Assembly: GCA_964406375.1 (NCBI GenBank)
Contig: CAYORM010000080.1
Location: forward strand, 1-13,601
Direction: 5' to 3'
DNA length: 13,601 nt
DNA from: CAYORM01 sp964406375
Lineage (GTDB): Bacteria; Pseudomonadota; Alphaproteobacteria; DSM-16000; Inquilinaceae
The first letter of the stretch is position 1. Each line of letters opens with the position of its first letter. A program made the position numbers and the translations under genes. Shown in pieces: positions 7,061 to 13,036 of the stretch. The notes beneath the pieces were generated by a model. It ran no database searches. It was not told where the DNA came from and saw nothing but the letters and a program-made list of their open reading frames with translations.

Positions 7061-7083
7061 GGCGGCGCCTCAGCGGCGCCGCC
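7061..7083. terminator. Bidirectional hairpin between convergent degP and murJ
   Basis: GGCGGCGCC (7061-7069) and GGCGCCGCC (7075-7083) form a perfect 9-bp stem with a 5-base loop, in the middle of which is part of the murJ stop codon (7070-7072). It starts 10 bases after the degP stop. Read leftward the stem is followed by TCTCTTCC, a pyrimidine-rich tail that suits a murJ terminator; read rightward there is no T tract. The pairing is seen directly; termination is inferred. Confidence 0.65.
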
Positions 7084-8599
7084 GCAGGACCGCGGCGACA
7101 GCGCCGCGGTCCACCGCCCCTGTCACCACGGCAGTTGCGCCATAGGCCGCAACGCCGATGAGGGCGATGCCCGCGAGCCGGGCGAAATCCGCGAGGCCGG
7201 ACCGCCACGGGCCGAAGGCGGCCGCGCCGCCGCCGAAAATGACGGCCATAATGGCGGTGGCGGCGGCCAGCCCGGCGAGCCGCCGCATCAGCGCCGCCTC
7301 CAGCGCGATATGGCCGCGCCGGTGCAGCAGGGCGGTGAGCAGGGCGACGTTGAGCCAGGCACCGGCACTCGTGGCGATGGCCAGCCCGACATGCTCAAAG
7401 GGGTGCATCAGCAGGATCTTGAGCGCGACATTGGCGGTGATCGCGATGGTGGCGATGATCATCGGCGTGCGCGTGTCCTGCCTTGCATAGAAGGCGCTGA
7501 CCAAGCTGCGCAGGACGATGAAGGCCGGCAGACCCAGCGCATAGGCGGCGAGTGTCTCTGCCGATTCCTGCGCCGCGACGGCGTCGAAGGCGCCGCGCTC
7601 GAACAGCACGGAGACGATCGGCCGTGCCGCGGCGAGGAAGCCGGCCACGAACGGCAGGGCCATGGCGAGCGACAGCAGGATCGCCTGGCCGAGCTGATTG
7701 CGGGCCGCCGCCTCGTCGCCGCTCTCGACCGTTCGTGACAGGGCGGGCAGCAGAACCGTGCCGACCGCGATCCCGATCACCCCGAGCGGCAGCTGGTTGA
7801 GCCGGTCGGCATAGTAGAGATAGGACTGCGCGCCCTGCGGCAGGGATTGGGCGATCACGGTATCGGCAAAGAGGCTGATCTGCACCACGCCGGCGCCGAG
7901 CACGGCGGGACCGAGCGCGCGCAGGAAGGCACGCACGCCGGGGGTGAGGCGCGGCATGACGAGCTGCAGTGAGGCCCGTTCGCGCCGCATCTGCCAGGAC
8001 AGCAGGAGGAGCTGCGCGATCCCGGCCGCGAACACGCCCCAGGCGAGCGCGTGCCCCGCCGTCGGCATCAGCGGCACGACGAAGAGCATTGTGCCGATCA
8101 GCACCAGGTTCATCGCGATCGGCGCCGCGGCCGCCGCGGCGAACCGGTTCATCGCATTGAGGGCCGCGCCCTGCAGCGCGACGATCGAGATGAACAGGAG
8201 GAAGGGGAAGGTGATGCGTGTCAGCAGCACCTTGAGCTCGGTCGTCTCCGGGTCGCGGCTGCCCTCCATAAGCTCGACGATCCAGGGCATCGCGGCAAGC
8301 GCGAGGACGAGCAGCAGCAGCTGGCTCAGGACCAGGATCGACAGCACGCGCTCGGCAAGCGCGAGGGCGGCGCGGCGCCCCGACCGGACCATCGTCGCCG
8401 AGAACACGGGCACAAAGGCGCTGTTGACTGCACCTTCGGCGAACAGCGCGCGGAAATGATTGGGTAGCCGGAAGGCGAGGATGAAGGCATCGGCGACCGG
8501 ACCGGCCCCGAGGATCGCCGCCATCAGCACGTCGCGCAGGAAGCCGAGCACCCGGCTCGCCAGGGTCAGCCCGCCGACCGAGAGGACCTGGCGCAGCAC
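7070..8599 (-). CDS. murJ: Lipid II flippase MurJ (MviN family)
   Basis: A polytopic inner-membrane protein of the MOP superfamily that flips lipid II across the membrane for peptidoglycan synthesis. It is 509 residues, the usual family length, with about 14 hydrophobic segments. The N-terminus is highly characteristic: VGGLTLASRVLGFLRD (residues 8-23, including the conserved Arg16 and Arg22 matching the essential Arg residues of TM1), DAFILAFRLPNHFRALFAEGA (the FRLPN...LFAEGA signature) and AFVPVFS. YYADRLNQLPLGVIGIAVGTVLLPALSR, near the middle, is also typical. It ends in a run of Arg residues. The start is a GTG at 8599, 8 bases after the serB stop, with no good ribosome-binding site, so translation is probably coupled to serB. 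No in-frame start exists further upstream. Confidence 0.95.
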   Translation of the reverse strand: MLRQVLSVGGLTLASRVLGFLRDVLMAAILGAGPVADAFILAFRLPNHFRALFAEGAVNSAFVPVFSATMVRSGRRAALALAERVLSILVLSQLLLLVLALAAMPWIVELMEGSRDPETTELKVLLTRITFPFLLFISIVALQGAALNAMNRFAAAAAAPIAMNLVLIGTMLFVVPLMPTAGHALAWGVFAAGIAQLLLLSWQMRRERASLQLVMPRLTPGVRAFLRALGPAVLGAGVVQISLFADTVIAQSLPQGAQSYLYYADRLNQLPLGVIGIAVGTVLLPALSRTVESGDEAAARNQLGQAILLSLAMALPFVAGFLAAARPIVSVLFERGAFDAVAAQESAETLAAYALGLPAFIVLRSLVSAFYARQDTRTPMIIATIAITANVALKILLMHPFEHVGLAIATSAGAWLNVALLTALLHRRGHIALEAALMRRLAGLAAATAIMAVIFGGGAAAFGPWRSGLADFARLAGIALIGVAAYGATAVVTGAVDRGAVAAVLRRRR

Positions 8600-8607
8600 G
8601 GGTGGGC

Positions 8608-9513
8608 TCAGCCGCGGGTGACGAAGGCGTCGGCCCGGTAGCCCTGCAGGTAGAGCAGGGCGGTCAGGTCGGCGTGATCGATCGCGACCGGCACGGCCGC
8701 CTTGACCTTCGGCTTGCCGCGGAAGGCGACACCCAGCCCGGCGGTGCTCAGCATCGGGATGTCATTGGCCCCGTCGCCGACCGCGATCACCGCATCGGCA
8801 CCGATCCCGTGCTCGGCAGCGAACTGGAGGAGGTAGCTGCGCTTGGCGTCCTTGCCGAGGATCGGCTCGCGCACCGTGCCGGCGATCAAGCCGTCCTCGA
8901 CCTCGAGCCCGTTGCCGCAGGCGCGATCGAAGCCGAGCCGCTCGGCCACCGCATCGACGAAGCAGTCGAAGCCGCCGGAGACGAGGGCGCAGAACGCGCC
9001 GTGCGCCCGCATCGTCGCGACCAGCGTCGCCGCGCCGGGCGTCGCCGTCAGCGCAGCGCGCACCTCCTCGACCAGCGACCAGGGCCGGCCGCGCAGCAGC
9101 GCGACGCGCGCCAGCAGGGCTTCGCGGAAATCCAACTCGCCGCGCATCGCGCGCTCGGTGATCGGCACCACCTGGTCCGCGATGCCGGCACGGGCCGCGA
9201 GATCGTCGAGACTCTCGCCGGTCACGATGGTCGCATCCATATCGGCGACCAGCATCGCCTTGCGTCGTCCCTCGGCCGCGACGACGTTGGCGTCGATCGC
9301 CCGTCCGGTGAGGATCTGGCGTGCGGCCTTGGCCGCTTCGATCGCCGTGGCGGGCGTGGCGGTGAAGGGGATCTCGGCTGCGCGCCCCTCCGGCGCGAGC
9401 GGCACCGGGGCGCCCGGTTGGCCAGCGAGATCGGCGAGGACCCCGCCCAACCGGTCGAGCAGCGCGTCGTCGAGGCGGTCGGCGGATGTAGTGAGGACGA
9501 GGATCTGGTGCAT
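8608..9513 (-). CDS. serB: Phosphoserine phosphatase SerB
   Basis: A HAD-family phosphatase catalysing the last step of serine synthesis (O-phosphoserine to serine); 301 residues. An N-terminal ACT-like region (about 1-80) precedes the HAD core. Motif I is DMDAT (91-95; nucleophile Asp91, acid/base Asp93), followed by the conserved Glu100 in the cap; motif II is VSGGF (178-182), the motif III Lys lies near GKDAKRSYL (220-228), and motif IV is GDGANDIPML (246-255). The ATG at 9513 is chosen because it gives the expected N-terminus, entering directly on the first beta strand (HQILVLTT); the reading frame is open for another 318 codons upstream, but that part is antisense to miaA. An ATG at 9552 is a less likely alternative. 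No clear ribosome-binding site is seen. murJ follows after 7-8 bases, which suggests an operon. Confidence 0.94.
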   Translation of the reverse strand: MHQILVLTTSADRLDDALLDRLGGVLADLAGQPGAPVPLAPEGRAAEIPFTATPATAIEAAKAARQILTGRAIDANVVAAEGRRKAMLVADMDATIVTGESLDDLAARAGIADQVVPITERAMRGELDFREALLARVALLRGRPWSLVEEVRAALTATPGAATLVATMRAHGAFCALVSGGFDCFVDAVAERLGFDRACGNGLEVEDGLIAGTVREPILGKDAKRSYLLQFAAEHGIGADAVIAVGDGANDIPMLSTAGLGVAFRGKPKVKAAVPVAIDHADLTALLYLQGYRADAFVTRG

Positions 9514-9519
9514 AGGATG
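9493..9519 (+). promoter_or_regulatory. miaA translation start region inside serB coding sequence
   Basis: GAGGACGAGGA (9493-9503) is a purine-rich, ribosome-binding-site-like stretch located within the first codons of serB. It lies 13 bases before the miaA ATG (9517), which is too far to be ideal, but 4 bases before an in-frame GTG at 9508 that would extend MiaA by three residues and overlap serB by 6 bases. The start of miaA is therefore uncertain between 9508 and 9517. Confidence 0.4.
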
Positions 9520-10521
9520 GAAACCGTGGCGCAGCGCGAGCCGGGCGACCATGCCGTATCGGCGGCGAACCTGTCCACGCAGCCTTCCGTGATCGTCATC
9601 GGCGGGCCGACGGCCAGCGGCAAATCGGCACTGGCGCTCGACCTCGCCGCGGCGCTCGATGGCGTCATCATCAATGCCGACAGCATGCAGCTCTATGCCG
9701 AGCTCAGCATCCTCACGGCACGGCCGGACGCGGTCGATTTGGCGCGGGCACCGCACCGGCTCTATGGCGTGCTGCCGGCACGGGAGAGGGCCAGTGCGAT
9801 CGCCTGGACCGACATGGCGCTGGCCGAGATCGGGCAGGCGATGCGGCAGGGCCGGCGGGCGATCGTGGTCGGCGGCACCGGGCTTTACCTGAAGGCACTG
9901 ACCGAGGGGCTGAGCCCCATCCCGGCGGTGCCGGAGGACATCCGGCGCGCCTCGGTCGAACTGATGGAGACGCTCGGCAATGCCGGCTTTCACGAGCAGC
10001 TGAAGCGCTGGGATCCGAAGATGGCGGCACGGCTCGCCCCCGGCGACACCCAGCGCCTGGTGCGGGCCTGGGAGGTGATGGTTGCGACAGGCCGGTCGCT
10101 CGCCGACTGGCAGGCGGAGCCCTCGGCGGGTCCGCCGCCCGGCATGCGCTTTGACATGGTGATGCTGGCGCCACCGCGACCGGTGCTGCATGCGGCCATC
10201 GAAGGGCGGCTGCGCCGGATGGTCGCAGAGGGCGCTGTCGAGGAGGTGCGGGCGCTGCTGGCGCTCGGGCTCGCACCCGACCTGCCGGCGATGAAGGCGG
10301 TCGGTGTGCCGGAGTTCGCCGCGCATCTCGCCGGCGAGACCAGCCTTGAGGAGGCGGTGGCGTCCACGGCGCTCGCGACACGGCAGCTCGCCAAACGCCA
10401 GTCGACGTGGTTCCGCAACCAGCAGCCGGCCGCCGCCTTGCGCAGCAGCCATGTCATCTATGAGCAATATTCGGAAAGGCTGATCGACAAAATCTTGCTG
10501 TTTGTTCGGGATTCCGGTTGA
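9517..10521 (+). CDS. miaA: tRNA dimethylallyltransferase MiaA
   Basis: Transfers a dimethylallyl group from dimethylallyl diphosphate to N6 of A37 in tRNAs that read codons starting with U. It is 334 residues from the ATG at 9517, slightly longer than usual because about 25 residues precede the first beta strand. Motifs are the P-loop GPTASGKS (30-37), NADSMQLY (53-60; catalytic Asp55 and Gln58), VVGGTGLYLKAL (117-128), a tRNA-contacting region with DTQRLVRAWEV (177-187), AVGVPEFAAHLAGE (261-274), and the C-terminal RQLAKRQSTWFRNQ (289-302). The reading frame stays open far upstream, but that segment is antisense to serB and is not part of the protein. It is head-to-head with serB; the ilvI promoter overlaps its stop codon. 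Confidence 0.94.
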   Translation: METVAQREPGDHAVSAANLSTQPSVIVIGGPTASGKSALALDLAAALDGVIINADSMQLYAELSILTARPDAVDLARAPHRLYGVLPARERASAIAWTDMALAEIGQAMRQGRRAIVVGGTGLYLKALTEGLSPIPAVPEDIRRASVELMETLGNAGFHEQLKRWDPKMAARLAPGDTQRLVRAWEVMVATGRSLADWQAEPSAGPPPGMRFDMVMLAPPRPVLHAAIEGRLRRMVAEGAVEEVRALLALGLAPDLPAMKAVGVPEFAAHLAGETSLEEAVASTALATRQLAKRQSTWFRNQQPAAALRSSHVIYEQYSERLIDKILLFVRDSG

Positions 10522-10546
10522 CGGGGCGGGGGGGCGCGTCTAGCTT
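10518..10546 (+). promoter_or_regulatory. Candidate sigma-70-type promoter for ilvIHC
   Basis: TTGACG (10518-10523; 5 of 6 to consensus) is followed after exactly 17 bases by TAGCTT (10541-10546; 3 of 6, with the conserved TA and final T). The -35 box overlaps the miaA stop codon (10519-10521), so the promoter begins where that gene ends. A transcript would start near 10553, about 50 bases before the ilvI ATG, just ahead of the leader hairpin. Confidence 0.55.
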
Positions 10547-10557
10547 GCCGCTCCCTT

Positions 10558-10576
10558 GGCGCCCGGGTTGGGCGCC
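10558..10576 (+). promoter_or_regulatory. Hairpin at the predicted 5' end of the ilvI leader
   Basis: GGCGCCC (10558-10564) and GGGCGCC (10570-10576) form a perfect 7-bp stem with the loop GGGTT. If the upstream promoter is correct, this hairpin sits within a few bases of the transcript's 5' end. It could protect the mRNA, mark an attenuator, or serve as a weak miaA terminator (only CGTTTCC follows). I see no leader peptide rich in Ile, Leu or Val codons before ilvI. Confidence 0.4.
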
Positions 10577-10601
10577 CGTTTCCTCGTCCAGGTGAACTCC
10601 G

Positions 10602-12374
10602 ATGTCCGAGACGACGCTGACCGGTGCCGAGATCGTCCTGAAGGCTTTGGCCGATCAGGGCGTAGACGTCATTTTCGGCTATCCGGGCGGCGCGGTCCTT
10701 CCCGTCTATGATGCGCTCTTCAAGCAGAACCAGGTCCGCCACATCCTGGTGCGGCACGAGCAGGGCGCGTTGCACGCGGCGGAAGGATACGCCCGCTCGA
10801 CCGGAAAGGTCGGCGTCGTACTCGTCACCTCCGGCCCCGGCGCCACCAACGCGGTGACCGGCCTGACCGACGCTCTGATGGATTCGATCCCGATCGTCTG
10901 CTTCACCGGGCAGGTGCCGACGCATTTGATCGGCAATGACGCCTTCCAGGAGTGCGACACCACCGGCATCACCCGGCCCTGCACCAAGCACAACTACCTA
11001 GTGAAGGATGTCGACCAGCTCGCGCGGACGATCCACGAGGCCTTCCACGTCGCGCGCAGCGGCCGGCCCGGCCCGGTGGTGATCGACCTGCCAAAGGACG
11101 TGCAGTTCGCCGAAGGGCGATACGAGGCGCCGGAGGCGGCGGGCCGCCGCAGCTACCGGCCGCGGGTCGAGCCGGAGATGGGCGCGATCGAGCGTGCGGT
11201 CGAGCTGATGGCGAAGGCCGAACGGCCGATCCTCTACACCGGCGGCGGGATCATCAATTCGGGTCCGAAGGCCAGCACGCTGCTGCGTGAACTGGCCGAG
11301 CTGACCGGCTTTCCGGTGACCAACACGCTGATGGGACTGGGGGCGATGCCCGCCTCCCATCCGCAGTTCCTCGGCATGCTGGGCATGCACGGGACCTACG
11401 AAGCGAATCTCGCGATGCATGGCTGCGACGTCATGGTCGCGATCGGCGCGCGGTTCGACGACCGGGTGACCGGCAAGATCAGCGCCTTCTCGCCGGGATC
11501 GAAGAAGATCCATGCCGATATCGACGCGAGCTCGATCAACAAGAACGTCCAGGTCGACGTGCCGATCGTCGGCGACGCGACCCATGTGCTCGAGGCGATG
11601 ATCGCGGCGTGGAAGAAGCGCGTCCGCAAGCCGAACAAGAAGGCGCTCGCCGCTTGGTGGCGGCAGATCGACGCTTGGCGGGCGCGCGACTGCCTGCGCT
11701 TTACTCAGGACCTGTCGCCGGACGCGCTCATCAAGCCGCAATATGCGATCCGCCGCCTGGCCGAACTGACCGCCGACCGTGACGATCTCTACGTCACGAC
11801 CGAGGTCGGCCAGCACCAGATGTGGGCGGCGCAGTTCATCCCGTTCCAGAAGCCCAATCGCTGGATGACCTCGGGCGGGCTCGGCACGATGGGTTACGGC
11901 CTGCCGGCCGCCATGGGGGTGCAGATCGCGCATCCCGAGGCGCTCGTCATCGACGTCTCGGGCGAGGCCTCCTTCATGATGAACATGCAGGAGGTGGCGA
12001 CTCTGGTGCAGTACGAGCTGCCGGTGAAGGTGTTCATCGTGAACAACTTCTGGATGGGCATGGTGCGCCAGTGGCAGCAGCTCCTGCACGGCGAGCGCTA
12101 CTCGCAGAGTTACTCGGAGGCGCTGCCCGATTTCGTCAAGCTGGCCGACGCCTTCGGCTGCGTCGGGCTGCGCGCGACCAAAATGGGCGAGGTCGATGAC
12201 GTCATCGGTGAGATGCTCGCGATCCGCCGGCCGGTGATCGTCGACATGCAGGTCGTCAAGACCGAGAACTGCTTCCCGATGATCCCGGGCGGGCACGCCC
12301 ATAACGAGATCCTCCTCGGGCCGGAAGATCAGGCCGAGCAGCCGGCTTCCGAGGAGGGGATGGTTCTGGTATAG
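10602..12374 (+). CDS. ilvI: Acetolactate synthase (acetohydroxyacid synthase) large, catalytic subunit
   Basis: The ThDP-, FAD- and Mg-dependent catalytic subunit of AHAS (also named IlvB), making 2-acetolactate from pyruvate, or 2-aceto-2-hydroxybutyrate from pyruvate plus 2-ketobutyrate. It is 590 residues. The N-terminal ThDP (Pyr) domain has FGYPGGAVLPVYD (25-37) and catalytic Glu53 in RHEQGALHAAEGYA, followed by TSGPGATNAVTGL. The central FAD domain includes GARFDDRVTGK. The C-terminal ThDP (PP) domain has GEAS (454-457) where the textbook motif is GDGS, and NNFWMGMVRQW (481-491), ending in Trp491, which aligns with the Trp that favours 2-ketobutyrate in characterised AHAS enzymes. The ATG at 10602 has AGGTGA 6 bases upstream. 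ilvH and ilvC follow in the same direction. Confidence 0.96.
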   Translation: MSETTLTGAEIVLKALADQGVDVIFGYPGGAVLPVYDALFKQNQVRHILVRHEQGALHAAEGYARSTGKVGVVLVTSGPGATNAVTGLTDALMDSIPIVCFTGQVPTHLIGNDAFQECDTTGITRPCTKHNYLVKDVDQLARTIHEAFHVARSGRPGPVVIDLPKDVQFAEGRYEAPEAAGRRSYRPRVEPEMGAIERAVELMAKAERPILYTGGGIINSGPKASTLLRELAELTGFPVTNTLMGLGAMPASHPQFLGMLGMHGTYEANLAMHGCDVMVAIGARFDDRVTGKISAFSPGSKKIHADIDASSINKNVQVDVPIVGDATHVLEAMIAAWKKRVRKPNKKALAAWWRQIDAWRARDCLRFTQDLSPDALIKPQYAIRRLAELTADRDDLYVTTEVGQHQMWAAQFIPFQKPNRWMTSGGLGTMGYGLPAAMGVQIAHPEALVIDVSGEASFMMNMQEVATLVQYELPVKVFIVNNFWMGMVRQWQQLLHGERYSQSYSEALPDFVKLADAFGCVGLRATKMGEVDDVIGEMLAIRRPVIVDMQVVKTENCFPMIPGGHAHNEILLGPEDQAEQPASEEGMVLV

Positions 12375-12377
12375 GCC

Positions 12378-12395
12378 GCGGGCGGTCGCGCCCGC
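12378..12395 (+). other. First hairpin in the ilvI-ilvH spacer
   Basis: GCGGGCG (12378-12384) and CGCCCGC (12389-12395) form a perfect 7-bp stem with the 4-base loop GTCG, beginning 3 bases after the ilvI stop codon. It lacks a T tract, so full termination is unlikely. It could set an mRNA decay or processing boundary between the large- and small-subunit messages. Confidence 0.5.
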
Positions 12396-12406
12396 TCCGT
12401 CGCCTT

Positions 12407-12431
12407 GGGGCCGGCCGCAGGGGCCGGCCCC
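12407..12431 (+). other. Second, stronger hairpin in the ilvI-ilvH spacer
   Basis: GGGGCCGGCC (12407-12416) and GGCCGGCCCC (12422-12431) form a perfect all-GC 10-bp stem with a 5-base loop (GCAGG), ending 30 bases before the ilvH ATG. The right half alone is also a 12-base palindrome (GGGGCCGGCCCC, 12420-12431). A partial terminator or RNase-stopping structure would lower or stabilise ilvH/ilvC expression relative to ilvI. The pairing is seen; the role is inferred. Confidence 0.55.
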
Positions 12432-12461
12432 TTCGTGCCGCCCTTACCGGGACCTCATCGC

Positions 12462-12998
12462 ATGTCTTCCGACCACACCATCTTCCGCCACACCATCGCC
12501 GTGCTCGTGGATGACGAGCCGGGGGTGCTGGCGCGCGTCATCGGCCTGTTCTCCGGCCGCGGCTACAACATCGAGAGCCTGACCGTTGCCGAGGTCGATC
12601 CGGCGCGGAACCGGTCGCGGATCACCATCGTCACCTCCGGCACGCCGCAGATCATCGAGCAGATCAAGGCCCAGCTCGGCCGGCTGGTCCCGGTACACAG
12701 CGTCAATGACCTGACGACCGACGGTCCGTCGGTCGAGCGCGAGCTCGCCCTCGTCAAGGTGCGCGGCACCGGCCAGAACCGGATCGAGAGCCTCCGGATC
12801 GCCGATGTCTTCCGCGCCCGCGCGGTCGACAGCACGGCCGAGAGCTTCGTCTTCGAGGTGACCGGCTCGTCCGAGAAGATCAACGCCTTCGTGAAGCTGA
12901 TGGAGCCGCTGGGGCTCGTCGACGTCAGCCGCACCGGTATCGTCGCCATCGCGAGGGGGCCGCGCGGCCTGCTCGGTGACGACGCCCCCGACAAGTGA
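12462..12998 (+). CDS. ilvH: Acetolactate synthase small, regulatory subunit
   Basis: The regulatory subunit (IlvH/IlvN) that activates the large subunit and confers valine feedback inhibition. It is 178 residues. The N-terminal ACT domain (about 10-85) has HTIAVLVDDEPGVLARVIGL and FSGRGYNIESLTVAEVD; the C-terminal ACT-like domain starts near ERELALVKVRG and ends VDVSRTGIVAIARGPRGL. By alignment with E. coli IlvH, residues Gly21 and Asn36 match the valine-site Gly14 and Asn29, but the position of Asn11 is Asp18 here. The ATG at 12462 gives the normal N-terminus; an in-frame TTG at 12405 would add 19 Gly/Pro-rich residues from within the spacer hairpin and is rejected. The ribosome-binding site is weak. 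It lies 87 bases after ilvI and 38 before ilvC. Confidence 0.95.
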   Translation: MSSDHTIFRHTIAVLVDDEPGVLARVIGLFSGRGYNIESLTVAEVDPARNRSRITIVTSGTPQIIEQIKAQLGRLVPVHSVNDLTTDGPSVERELALVKVRGTGQNRIESLRIADVFRARAVDSTAESFVFEVTGSSEKINAFVKLMEPLGLVDVSRTGIVAIARGPRGLLGDDAPDK

Positions 12999-13036
12999 CA
13001 CCAGTAAGCGCGACAGAGCGGAAGGGATCGAGAACG

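Noticed and set aside
10451..10483. A 10-codon ORF (MSSMSNIRKG) near the miaA 3' end as a possible ilv leader peptide
   Set aside because: It is inside miaA, upstream of the candidate ilv promoter, and has only one branched-chain codon, so it cannot act as an attenuation peptide.
11396..11638. An 80-codon leftward ORF antisense to ilvI, with other small antisense ORFs in the ilv region
   Set aside because: All lie inside well-supported genes, have no motifs or start signals, and are expected by chance in GC-rich coding DNA.
12405..12461. A longer ilvH starting at TTG 12405
   Set aside because: It would add 19 Gly/Pro-rich residues encoded by the spacer hairpin. The ATG at 12462 gives the normal family N-terminus.
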